Assembly: GCA_009778475.1 (NCBI GenBank)
Contig: WRJS01000028.1
Location: 1-34,215, forward strand
Length of the DNA stretch: 34,215 nucleotides
DNA from: Kiritimatiellota bacterium
Lineage (GTDB): Bacteria; Verrucomicrobiota; Kiritimatiellia; RFP12; UBA1067
Reading direction: 5' to 3'
The notes under the pieces are model-generated. The model ran no database searches and was not told the DNA's origin. It saw only the letters and a list, made by a program, of their open reading frames with translations. The translations under genes and the position numbers were made by a program. The first letter of the stretch is position 1. Every line of letters starts with the position of its first letter. Shown in pieces: positions 1 through 7,995 of the stretch.

Positions 1-3000
1 GAGGCCAGCACCACCCTCTCCGCCGCCCCCGCCAACGTCGTGCGCGTCCGCGACGGCGGCACCCTCGACTACTGGAACCTCTACCGCCCCGCGAACTGGA
101 CGCTGAGCATCGACGGCGGCGGCCGCACCTTTACACGCGGCGGGTTCGGCGCTGGCACCATCAACACCTGGGCGGGCCCCGTGACCCTCACCGGCGGCGA
201 GGCCACCTTCGCGTCCGGCACGGAGAACTTGCTCGCGTTCAGCGACACCTACACGGGCGTCATCTCCGGCCCCGGCAAACTCGTCAAGGCCGGCAGCGAG
301 AGCGGCGTCACCTACCTGCTCGGCACGAACAACACCTGGGCGGGCGGCACGCGCATCGACAACGGCATCCTCTACGCCGTCGCGCCCGGCGCACTGCCCG
401 GCTACGCCACGGACACGGAGGTGCACAACCGCGGCACCCTCGCCCTGCGCGTCGCCGACGCGGCCGGCGCCAACCCCGGCTTCGCGCTCAGCGAGATCCG
501 CGACCTCCTCAACAACCCCCTCACGTTCCGCTCCGCGAACGCCTCCCTCGGCTTCGAGACCGCCTACGAGGACCTGCTCTACACCGACCCCTACCCGCAC
601 GCGGGCATCCGCAAACTCGGCCCCAACACCCTGACGCTCACGGACCTGGGCCCGAACCTCGGCCCCATCGGCGTCTATGGCGGCACGCTCGACCTCTCCG
701 CCGCGAACAGTTACATCGACGACAACACCATCCTCATCGGCGAGAGCGCGCCCGCCGCCGACCCGCCCGCCACGCTCATCCTCGGCGCGGGCGCGCGCCT
801 CACCACCCTCGACCGGGGCTATCAGGGCAGCCCCCAGCCGATGGTCATCGTCGGCAACACCGGGCGCGGCACGCTGCACGTCTCGGACGACGCGTTCATC
901 AACGGGCGCGTCATCCTCGGCAACAGCGCCGCCGCCGCCGGCGCGGTCTATCAGACCGGCGGCACCGTCCACAACACGGGCGGCGAAGGCAACGACGGCC
1001 ACATCGGCAACCAAGGCTACGGCTACTACCTGCTCGCCGGCGGCCTCTACGACAACAAGGGCTACTCGCAGGTCGCCCGCAACTCGTCCAGCGTCGGCAT
1101 CCTCCACCAGACGGGCGGCACGTTCAACTACGTCGGCCACACGGGCGAGGGCGGCTACAACGGCTGCTACGGCATCAGCCGCGGCGGCATCGGCGTCGTC
1201 AACGTCGAAGGCGGCGAGTTCAACAGCCGCGTCACCCTCTGGGTCTGCGACCAGAACGAAGGCGGCAACGCGGGATACGCCGAGTTCACCGTCAGCGGCG
1301 ACGCGGAGGTCAGCATCAACGGCCAGATCAGCATGGGCGAGCGCGACGGCGGGACCGTCGGCATGCTCAACCTCAACGGCGGCGAGGTCAACGCCGAGCG
1401 CGTGTGGCGCGCCAATCGCGGCGGCAACCAGGTGTACGTCAACTGGGGCGGCGGCCTCTTCCGCGCCACCAGCGTCACGCCCGAACTCTTCGCCGGGGAC
1501 ATCCTCCCCGACGTGCTGCTCCACGGCGGCGGCGCGGTCATCGACATCCCCGACACCGGCAAGAGCAAGATCATCTACGCCCCCCTGTGCGCCCCCGAGA
1601 AACTCGGCCTCATCTCCATCCCCGTCGCCACGGGCGGCGCGGGCTACCTCGGCTCCCCCTTCGTGCGCCTCACGGGCGGCGGCGGGCGCGGCGCGTCCGC
1701 GTTCGCGCGCGTCGAGGGCGGCGAGGTCACCGAGATCGTCGTCACCTCCCCCGGCACGGGCTACAGCAGCAGCCCCGTCGCCACGCTCGTCGGCGGCGGC
1801 GCGGCCACCGCCGCGACGCTCGGCTCGCCCATCCTGGGCGTGGTGCCGCCCGGCGGCCTGACCAAACTCGGCCACGGCCTGCTCACCCTCGGCGCCGCCA
1901 ACACCTACACCGGCCCCACCGAGGTGCGCGAAGGCACCCTCCTGCTCAAGCACGAGGCCGCGCTCGCGCCCGCCTCCGGAATCGCCGTCACCGGCGGCAC
2001 GCTCGACCTCGGCGGCGCCACCCTCTCCAACGGCGCCGTCACCGTCACCGGCGGCGCCATCCTCAACGGCACCCTCGCCACCCACGCCATCAACAAAGAC
2101 GGCCCCGGCACGCTCGCCCTCAGCGCGTTCACCGTCCCCGCGCCGCCCCCGCCGCCGCCATCGCCCCTCACGCCCGGCCTGTGGGAAGGCATGATCCGCT
2201 CCTCCTGGGACACGGGGACGCTCAACCCCAAGACCAGCCTCCAACTCACCACCCGCGCCGCGAACGGCGGCCCGCAGGCATCCAACGCCACCTACGCCGA
2301 CGGCGCGTGGGCCGGCAACTACCACACATGGGTGTACACCGGCTGCATCTGGAACCGCACCGACGAAGACGTGGACTGGACCTTCTTCGGCCGCTTCGAC
2401 GACAACATGCGCCTCACCATCGACAACGCCTACGTGCTAGACAACGGCAACGGCGAAGACCGCTTCGCCACCTACAGGCTCACCCCCGGCCCGCACTTCT
2501 TCGAGGCCCGCTTCGGCGACGGCGAGGGCGAAGTCGGCCCCGGCCCGCGCGACCGCCCCGCATGGCCCGCCACCGGCCCCATGTCCGGCCTGCTCGTGGA
2601 CTACTCCGGCCAGCCCGGCGCCACCGAAGACCTCTGGCGCTTCCAGATCCTCGAAGACCCCGGCGACGGCTCCCTCTTCACCGCCGAGGTCCCCCCCCTC
2701 GAGGACGGCCCGGGCCTGTTCGAGAGCGTCATCCGCCAAAACTGGAACACCCTCGACGACGGCACCCCCATCAGCCGCCAGACCACCCTCCGCGCGGGCA
2801 GCGACGGCCCCGTCGGCCCCAACACCACCTACGCCGACGGCATGTGGGCCGGCAACAACCACACCTGGATCTACAAAGGCTACATCTGGAACCGCACCGC
2901 AGAGGACTTCGTCTGGACGTGGAGTTTCACCTTCGACGACAACGTCATGCTGAAAATCGACGGCGTGGTCATCCGCGACGTCATCCTCAGCGAAGGCGTC

Positions 3001-4305
3001 CAGATCCAGCCCGACGTGCGCATCCCCCCCGGCCCGCACGAGATCGAGATCCGCTTCGGCGACGGCGGCGGCGACGTCGGCCCCCACGGCGGCTTCCCCA
3101 GCGGCCTGATGTACGACCCCCTCAACCGCGGCTCCTGGGACCCCAACGACTACACCCCCCTCGAGGACCTCGGCGACGGCGACCTCCTCACCACCTCCCT
3201 CGACTGGGCCCCCGCCGAAGAGGGCGGGGAACCGGAACCCTCGCTCGTCCGCGTCAACGTCAGCGAAGGCACCCTCCTGCTCGACCACGCCCCCACGCCC
3301 GGCCTCCACGAAGGCCGCCTCGACGGCCAGTTCAACACCGCCGACCCCAACCCCATGACCGCCATCGAGTTCACCACCACCGCCGCCAACGGCTGGTGCG
3401 ACTCCGGCGGCGAGATCAACGGCAAGCACTGGCCCGACAACTCCACCTACGTGTACACCGGCTACATCTGGAACCGCGACCCCACCAACGTCACATGGAC
3501 CTTCGCCGAGAACTTCGACGACAACGTCCTGCTCGTCATCGACGGCGCCACCGTCCTGCACGACACGAGTTGGGACACCCCCACCTACGGCACCATCACC
3601 CTCACCCCCGGCCCGCACCCCTTCGAGGCCCGCTTCGGCCAGGGCGGCGGCGGCGCCGGCGGCAACATCGTCCCCAACCCGGACAACCCCGACCCCGAGC
3701 GCAACAGGTGGGACTGGCCCGACAAAAACGTCGCCTTCCTCATCGACTACCAAGGCCGCGACGAAGGCGTCTTCGCCAACTACGAACTCCTCCAAGACGA
3801 CGGCACCGGCCGCCTCCTCACCTGCACCGCCGCCGACCCCCTCGACCCCACGCTCCCCTACGCCGCCCTTCAGGTCAGCCTCGCCCCCGGCGCCACGCTC
3901 GACCTCGGCGGGCGCGCGCGGCAGGTCGGCGAGATCACCGGCGACGGCGCGATCGCCAACGGCGCCCTCGCCGCAGGAACCGTCATCAGCCCCGGCGGCG
4001 ACGACGCCATCGGCACCCTCGCCCTCGACAACGTCACCTTCGGCCCCGGCGTCACCTACCGCCTCACCACCGACGGCGCCGCCAGCGACTGCATCACCTC
4101 CGCGAGCGCGCTCGACCTGCGCGGCGTGACCGTCGTCCCCGCCACGGGCGACCTCCCCACCGCCAGCGCCTACGTCATCGCCACCGCCCCCGCCTTCACC
4201 GGCCTGCCCGCCCTCGACGGCTTCCCCAGCAAATACAAGACCATGAAACGCGGCACCGACCTCCTCCTCACCAGCAAATTCGGCACGCTGCTGATACTCA
4301 GGTAG
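1..4305 (+). CDS. Secreted autotransporter-associated beta-strand repeat protein with three PA14-like modules (5' end outside window)
   Basis: The frame is open from base 1, so the start and any signal peptide lie upstream; 1434 residues are visible. The N-terminal two thirds are Gly/Asn/Thr-rich beta-helix-like sequence with autotransporter-associated repeats, clearest at about residues 620-650 (LTKLGHGLLTLGAANTYTG followed by EGTLLL). From about residue 723 there are three copies of a roughly 180-residue module. Each has a PGLxE start, a TGxIWNR-type strand and an FDDNxxLxID motif (module starts near nt 2170, 2707 and 3295); this pattern resembles PA14-like carbohydrate-binding domains. A second beta-strand region follows (residues about 1290-1434). 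No C-terminal outer-membrane barrel or sorting signal is recognised. A Pro-rich linker sits at about nt 2140-2165. Codons end overwhelmingly in C. Probably a cell-surface or secreted glycan-binding/adhesion protein; substrate unknown. Confidence 0.8.
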   Translation, partial: EASTTLSAAPANVVRVRDGGTLDYWNLYRPANWTLSIDGGGRTFTRGGFGAGTINTWAGPVTLTGGEATFASGTENLLAFSDTYTGVISGPGKLVKAGSESGVTYLLGTNNTWAGGTRIDNGILYAVAPGALPGYATDTEVHNRGTLALRVADAAGANPGFALSEIRDLLNNPLTFRSANASLGFETAYEDLLYTDPYPHAGIRKLGPNTLTLTDLGPNLGPIGVYGGTLDLSAANSYIDDNTILIGESAPAADPPATLILGAGARLTTLDRGYQGSPQPMVIVGNTGRGTLHVSDDAFINGRVILGNSAAAAGAVYQTGGTVHNTGGEGNDGHIGNQGYGYYLLAGGLYDNKGYSQVARNSSSVGILHQTGGTFNYVGHTGEGGYNGCYGISRGGIGVVNVEGGEFNSRVTLWVCDQNEGGNAGYAEFTVSGDAEVSINGQISMGERDGGTVGMLNLNGGEVNAERVWRANRGGNQVYVNWGGGLFRATSVTPELFAGDILPDVLLHGGGAVIDIPDTGKSKIIYAPLCAPEKLGLISIPVATGGAGYLGSPFVRLTGGGGRGASAFARVEGGEVTEIVVTSPGTGYSSSPVATLVGGGAATAATLGSPILGVVPPGGLTKLGHGLLTLGAANTYTGPTEVREGTLLLKHEAALAPASGIAVTGGTLDLGGATLSNGAVTVTGGAILNGTLATHAINKDGPGTLALSAFTVPAPPPPPPSPLTPGLWEGMIRSSWDTGTLNPKTSLQLTTRAANGGPQASNATYADGAWAGNYHTWVYTGCIWNRTDEDVDWTFFGRFDDNMRLTIDNAYVLDNGNGEDRFATYRLTPGPHFFEARFGDGEGEVGPGPRDRPAWPATGPMSGLLVDYSGQPGATEDLWRFQILEDPGDGSLFTAEVPPLEDGPGLFESVIRQNWNTLDDGTPISRQTTLRAGSDGPVGPNTTYADGMWAGNNHTWIYKGYIWNRTAEDFVWTWSFTFDDNVMLKIDGVVIRDVILSEGVQIQPDVRIPPGPHEIEIRFGDGGGDVGPHGGFPSGLMYDPLNRGSWDPNDYTPLEDLGDGDLLTTSLDWAPAEEGGEPEPSLVRVNVSEGTLLLDHAPTPGLHEGRLDGQFNTADPNPMTAIEFTTTAANGWCDSGGEINGKHWPDNSTYVYTGYIWNRDPTNVTWTFAENFDDNVLLVIDGATVLHDTSWDTPTYGTITLTPGPHPFEARFGQGGGGAGGNIVPNPDNPDPERNRWDWPDKNVAFLIDYQGRDEGVFANYELLQDDGTGRLLTCTAADPLDPTLPYAALQVSLAPGATLDLGGRARQVGEITGDGAIANGALAAGTVISPGGDDAIGTLALDNVTFGPGVTYRLTTDGAASDCITSASALDLRGVTVVPATGDLPTASAYVIATAPAFTGLPALDGFPSKYKTMKRGTDLLLTSKFGTLLILR
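2167..3835 (+). repeat. Three tandem PA14-like modules within the surface protein
   Basis: Protein-level internal repeat starting near nt 2170, 2707 and 3295. Shared landmarks are an xPGLxE start, an NxTYxDGxWAGN-like stretch in copies 1 and 2, TGxIWNR, FDDNxxLxID, and PGPHxxExRFGxGxG. Copies have diverged in length and sequence, so this is old domain duplication rather than recent tandem DNA duplication. Confidence 0.75.
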
Positions 4306-4486
4306 CTGTCACAGGGCTCGACGAAAGTCATGCTCCTGCGGTGCCATCCATGATGACATCCTGCTTCCTGAAGGTTGCCAATGACAAGGGCGAACAAGCC
4401 CGGAATGCATAGGCTGAAAAATAGTCTTTCCTTTGCGGCAGGGAAGGTGTATTATAATCGATTTACGCTACAAGAAAGGAGTCGTT
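4306..4486. other. Intergenic region upstream of rhaT-like gene
   Basis: No gene is supported here. The region carries a perfect TATAAT at 4453-4458, about 22 bases ahead of a plausible transcript start and with no convincing -35 box (TTTGCG-like sequence is only about 15 bases upstream). No clear terminator for the upstream gene was seen. Confidence 0.5.
4453..4458 (+). promoter_or_regulatory. Candidate -10 box for rhaT-like gene
   Basis: TATAAT lies 28 bases before the preferred ATG at 4487. The -35 region is weak, so this promoter either needs an activator or is mis-called. Confidence 0.4.
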
Positions 4487-5581
4487 ATGATTGGGGAAAG
4501 TTTGGGCAATCCGGGGCTGGGGATGGTGCTGTTCATGCTGGGCGGTTTGGCGGGGGCGGTGTTCTCGCTGCCGTTCAAGCGCGTGAAGGGCTGGGCGTAT
4601 GAGAGCTATTGGCTGTTCTATGCGGTGTTCGGCCTCGTGGTGTTCCCGATGGCGCTGGCGTTGATGACGGTGCCGAATTTGTTTGACGTGATCCGCGCCG
4701 CGCCGCTGGGCGTCCTTGCGCGGTGTTTCGCGTTCGGGGCGCTGTGGGGGCTGGGCGGCCTGACGTGGGGGCTGATGATCCGTTACCTCGGGATCGGTCT
4801 GGGGCTGGCGATCGGGTGCGGGCTGTGCTCGGCGACGGGGACGCTCATCCCGCCGGTCGTGACGGGCAAGGCTGGCTCGCTGGTGGCGGACACGGGTTCG
4901 GTGGTGGTGCTGCTGGGCGTGGTCGTGTCGCTGCTCGGCATCACGTTCGTGGGGCTGGCGGGCAAGTCGAAGGAGGGCGAGCTTTCGGAGGAGGCGAAGC
5001 GGAAGGCGGTCGCGGAGTTTGATTTCAGGAAGGGTATGCTGGTGGCGCTGTTTTCGGGCATCGCGAGCGCGGGGATGAACTTCGGCCTGCAGAGCGGCGG
5101 GGTGTTGCAGGAGGCGGCGCTGGCGGGCGGCGCGGCGGCGAAGTGGCAGGGTATGCCGGTGCTGGTGGTGGTGCTGCTGGGCGGGTTCCTGGTGAACGTG
5201 GTCTGGTGCCTCGCGCAGAATGCGAGGAACGGGACGTTCAGGGACTACGCGGACGCGAAGGCGCCCGTCGCGCTGAACATCTTTTTCGCGGGCGGCGCGG
5301 GCGTGATCTGGGCGATGCAGTTCGTCTGCATGAAGGTGGGCGAACCGGCGATGGGGAAAATCGCCTACATCGGTTTCGCAATGCTCATGGCGTCATCCAT
5401 TCTTTTTAGCTCGCTCATCGGTATGTTGCTGGGCGAGTGGAAGGGCGTGGGGCAAAAGACGAAGATGCTGCTGGGATGCGGCATCACGACGCTTATGGTC
5501 TCCATCGGCATTGTCGTTTACGGCAATAAGCTCAAGGATGCGCCAGCACGAGAAGCCCCGCAACGAGAAGCTAGAAACTAG
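4487..5581 (+). CDS. rhaT: L-rhamnose/proton symporter (RhaT) family transporter
   Basis: A 364-residue polytopic inner-membrane protein with about ten hydrophobic segments, close to the usual length of RhaT (about 344 residues). Family-like features include an N-terminal GxxFxxPFKRVKGWxxE segment near residues 20-40, a loop with WGLMIRYLGIGLG, and GMNFGLQSG near the middle. I chose ATG 4487 because an AAAGGAG ribosome-binding site lies 7 bases upstream; the frame is open further 5' but without such a site. The last dozen codons (APAREAPQREARN) and the stop run into a heptamer-repeat array, which may have altered the original C-terminus. Known role of the family: proton-coupled uptake of L-rhamnose or related 6-deoxyhexoses. 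No rhamnose catabolic genes are adjacent, so the real substrate is inferred only from family. Confidence 0.82.
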   Translation: MIGESLGNPGLGMVLFMLGGLAGAVFSLPFKRVKGWAYESYWLFYAVFGLVVFPMALALMTVPNLFDVIRAAPLGVLARCFAFGALWGLGGLTWGLMIRYLGIGLGLAIGCGLCSATGTLIPPVVTGKAGSLVADTGSVVVLLGVVVSLLGITFVGLAGKSKEGELSEEAKRKAVAEFDFRKGMLVALFSGIASAGMNFGLQSGGVLQEAALAGGAAAKWQGMPVLVVVLLGGFLVNVVWCLAQNARNGTFRDYADAKAPVALNIFFAGGAGVIWAMQFVCMKVGEPAMGKIAYIGFAMLMASSILFSSLIGMLLGEWKGVGQKTKMLLGCGITTLMVSIGIVVYGNKLKDAPAREAPQREARN

Positions 5582-5600
5582 CAACTAAAAACTAGAAACT
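5571..5600. repeat. Heptamer-period short repeat array
   Basis: Consecutive seven-base units CTAGAAA, CTAGCAA, CTAAAAA, CTAGAAA. The array spans the rhaT-like stop codon and fills the gap to the next gene. Similar heptamer arrays occur at 9676-9704, 9731-9760 and 9812-9850. Confidence 0.8.
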
Positions 5601-5608
5601 TCCCCACG

Positions 5609-6469
5609 ATGTCGGACTGGACGGACATAATCGATGACGTGAGCGCGCACGTGACCCTGCTCAAAGAGCTGGGCGTGCGGACGGTGGAGCTTCCGCCGGG
5701 GTTCTTCGCGGCGTGGGACAAGGCGGGCGCCCAGCCGCGTCCGCCGACCGTGCCTGCGCCCATGCCGCCGCCGCACGCGCCGCCAAAGGCCGTCGCGCCT
5801 GTCGCGGTGCAGCCGCTGCCGCCGATGTCCGCGCAGGAGCTTGCGCCCGAGGCGCGGCGTGAGGCGCTGGACAAAATCGCGGAGCGCGTGAAGGTGTGCA
5901 CAGGGTGCCCGCTCCATGCGGCGGGGCGCACGAACGTCGTGCCGGGGCAGGGCAACGCGGAGTCGCCCGACGTGATGTTCATCGGCGAGGCGCCGGGCGA
6001 GGAGGAGGACAGGCAGGGGCTGGCGTTCGTGGGCGCGGCGGGGCAGTTCCTCACGAAGATGATCGCGGCCATGGGCTACACGCGCGAGCAGGTGTTCATC
6101 GCGAACATCTGCAAGTGCCGCCCGCCGCGCAACCGCACGCCCGACGCGGCGGAGATGCAGAATTGCCTCCCGTTCCTGCGCGAGCAGATCAGTGTCATCC
6201 GCCCGAAGGCCATCGTCCTGCTCGGCAGCACCGCCATCAAGGGCATCCTCAACAACCAGACGGGCGTGACGCGGATGCAGGGCGTGTGGACGGTCTATGA
6301 GGGGATACCCGTCATGCCGACCTACCACCCGTCCTACGTCATCCGCTTCGAGAACGCGGGCGACGCGGTCGGCATGAGGAAAGTGAAGCTGGAGGTGTGG
6401 AACGCGCTCAAGCTCGTGCTGGCGCGTCTTGGCAGACCCGTGCCGCAAACGGGGAAGAAATCTGAGTAA
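5609..6469 (+). CDS. Family 4 uracil-DNA glycosylase (4Fe-4S)
   Basis: A 286-residue protein that excises uracil from DNA in base-excision repair. Motif I GEAPGEEED is at residues 126-134. The predicted iron-sulphur ligands are C97, C100, C170 and C186, giving the family pattern C-X2-C-Xn-C-X15-C. NRTP follows C170, and the second catalytic motif is HPSY at H240. The first ~85 residues form a helical start plus a Pro/Ala-rich linker that is not part of the catalytic core and makes it longer than typical family 4 enzymes (about 200 residues). No good ribosome-binding site precedes ATG 5609; the upstream space is taken by the heptamer array. It lies 27 bases after the transporter stop and 9 bases before the next gene, so probably co-transcribed. 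Confidence 0.9.
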   Translation: MSDWTDIIDDVSAHVTLLKELGVRTVELPPGFFAAWDKAGAQPRPPTVPAPMPPPHAPPKAVAPVAVQPLPPMSAQELAPEARREALDKIAERVKVCTGCPLHAAGRTNVVPGQGNAESPDVMFIGEAPGEEEDRQGLAFVGAAGQFLTKMIAAMGYTREQVFIANICKCRPPRNRTPDAAEMQNCLPFLREQISVIRPKAIVLLGSTAIKGILNNQTGVTRMQGVWTVYEGIPVMPTYHPSYVIRFENAGDAVGMRKVKLEVWNALKLVLARLGRPVPQTGKKSE

Positions 6470-6478
6470 AGGAGCCGC

Positions 6479-7894
6479 ATGAAAAAAGGATTCGTTTTAT
6501 TTAACCACAATAGACACTATAGAATTCACAATGGACACTATTTTCAGGACACTGCTGTTGTGTCTATTGTGAAACCCATTGTGTCCATTGTGGTTAAGTC
6601 CCTCGTATGCGCTTGTATGTTTACGGGGCCCGCCGCGCACGCGCAGGCGGACGCGCTCCCGGCGGAGGTCACGCAGATGCGCGGCACGCTCCACGCGGAG
6701 CTGGGCAAGCTGGCCAAGGAGTACAACGCCGCGCTGCTGCCGATGGCGGAGGATTATGTCATCGACCTGCGGCGCGTGGCCGTGCGCATGAACGAGGCGA
6801 AGGACGCGAAGGGTCAGGAGGCCGTCCGCAAGGAGGCCACGCGCTTCATGAAGGCGCTGGAGGCTGAGGCCGACCCGTTCGAGACCGTCCCCGAGCTCAC
6901 CGACGACGCGGTCAACAAGGACGTGGAGGCCCTGCGCCTGATTCAGCAGGGCTACATCGCCAAGCGCACGGTGGCGGACCGTCTGCGCAACGACAAGGCC
7001 GCCGAGTTCGGCGAGCGCTACGCCGACGCGCTGGAGCGCTTGGACGCGAAGCTCGCCGACACGGACGAGGCGAAAGCGGCCGCGGTCAAAAAAGAGGCGC
7101 GGCGCGTGCGCGTCGTGTTGCAGCGCAAGGATGCCGCAAGCGTGCTGTTCAAGGAGGCCAAGGCGGAGTTCCGCCTGATGCCGCCCGTGCCGGACGTCGC
7201 GAACTTGAAGGAGCGTGCGGAGGCGCCCGCGGACACGCGCGCACCGGCCGGTCAGCTGTTCATCGGGCAGCTGCCCCCGGACGTGCAGGTGAAAATCACC
7301 AAGCCCTTGCAGTTCGACAAGGACTGGCCGCCTGAAATCACCAAGTGGAAGCACGAGGGGCACGGCGACTACTCGCATGACTTCTCGCTCTACCGCGCGC
7401 ACGGCCTGCCGAGCGAGCTGGGGATTTTCGTCTCCCCTAAGACGATGCGGGCGTATGTCAGCGGCACGAAGCGGGCGCAGGCCGTGACCATCGACGGCAA
7501 CGTCGTCACATGGATGGGCAAGGCCATGTCGTGGACGCTGGCGGACAGCCGCGACCTCGTGTGCAAGGCCGTCTTCACCACCAAGCGCCCGGCCGTGAGC
7601 AAGGACACCGGCCCTGCCGGGTGCGTGGCGGTTTACACCACGACCGACAACAAACTGATCGCGTCGATGTCCGTCCCGCTCATCGCGGAGGTGACCGAGC
7701 TGCGCATCATCAAGCAGATGTCCTACAACCGCCTGAACATCTCGTGGGTGGGCGCGAAGACCCGGCGCGGTTTCACGATCCCCGACCACACGCCCCTGCG
7801 CGTCGTCATCGGCGTGAACTGCTATCACCCCGGCGAAGAGACCGCCACCCTCATCGAGATCGACACCTGCCCCCAGGCCGGCGATATGTGGTGA
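6479..7894 (+). CDS. Exported protein of unknown function with repeat-derived N-terminus
   Basis: A 471-residue protein, not recognised. An AAAGGAG site lies about 6 bases before ATG 6479 and the gene follows the glycosylase stop by 9 bases. The N-terminus MKKGFVLF is a normal signal-peptide start, but codons from about residue 8 to 40 come from an inverted-repeat element (6501-6597). The hydrophobic stretch then resumes as SLVCACMFTG and ends in a plausible AHAQA cleavage site near residue 56. After it comes a long charged helical, coiled-coil-like region (about residues 60-240) and a C-terminal beta-rich domain (about 255-471) with several Trp and Tyr. Probably periplasmic or outer-surface. 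An alternative start is ATG 6617 (MFTGPAAHAQA), but it would leave too short a signal and has no clear ribosome-binding site. Confidence 0.7.
   Translation: MKKGFVLFNHNRHYRIHNGHYFQDTAVVSIVKPIVSIVVKSLVCACMFTGPAAHAQADALPAEVTQMRGTLHAELGKLAKEYNAALLPMAEDYVIDLRRVAVRMNEAKDAKGQEAVRKEATRFMKALEAEADPFETVPELTDDAVNKDVEALRLIQQGYIAKRTVADRLRNDKAAEFGERYADALERLDAKLADTDEAKAAAVKKEARRVRVVLQRKDAASVLFKEAKAEFRLMPPVPDVANLKERAEAPADTRAPAGQLFIGQLPPDVQVKITKPLQFDKDWPPEITKWKHEGHGDYSHDFSLYRAHGLPSELGIFVSPKTMRAYVSGTKRAQAVTIDGNVVTWMGKAMSWTLADSRDLVCKAVFTTKRPAVSKDTGPAGCVAVYTTTDNKLIASMSVPLIAEVTELRIIKQMSYNRLNISWVGAKTRRGFTIPDHTPLRVVIGVNCYHPGEETATLIEIDTCPQAGDMW
6501..6597. repeat. Inverted-repeat (MITE-like) element inside the 6479 coding region
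   Basis: Two 40-base arms, 6501-6540 and 6558-6597, are inverted copies matching at 33 of 40 positions by my alignment, with a 17-base loop. Both outer ends read TTAACCACAAT inward. The reading frame stays open through it and the right arm encodes hydrophobic VSIVKPIVSIVVK. A related piece (CACAATAGACACAATA) lies in the repeat-rich gap near 33679-33694. Exact element boundaries and any target duplication cannot be fixed. Confidence 0.75.
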
Positions 7895-7929
7895 GCGTTT
7901 TGTTGACTTTCCGATTTCCCCGATTCCAC

Positions 7930-7958
7930 TTGTGGGAAGAGCGAAAGCATGATATAGT
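7930..7958 (+). promoter_or_regulatory. Promoter of rpiB-glyA fusion gene
   Basis: TTGTGG at 7930-7935 and TATAGT at 7953-7958 are separated by 17 bases. The predicted transcript starts near 7965, about 30 bases before ATG 7996. The gap after the previous gene (100 bases) also fits a new transcription unit. Confidence 0.6.
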
Positions 7959-7995
7959 ATAGGCTTCGATTTTTTCAAAGGTGAAGCAGAGAATT

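Noticed and set aside
1404..4412. A ~1000-codon plus-strand open frame overlapping the surface protein
   Set aside because: Its translation is almost entirely Arg, Pro and His, as expected from reading C-ending codons out of frame.
7903..7908. TTGACT as the -35 box for the rpiB-glyA gene
   Set aside because: The TATAGT box is 44 bases away; TTGTGG at 7930 has the right 17-base spacing.
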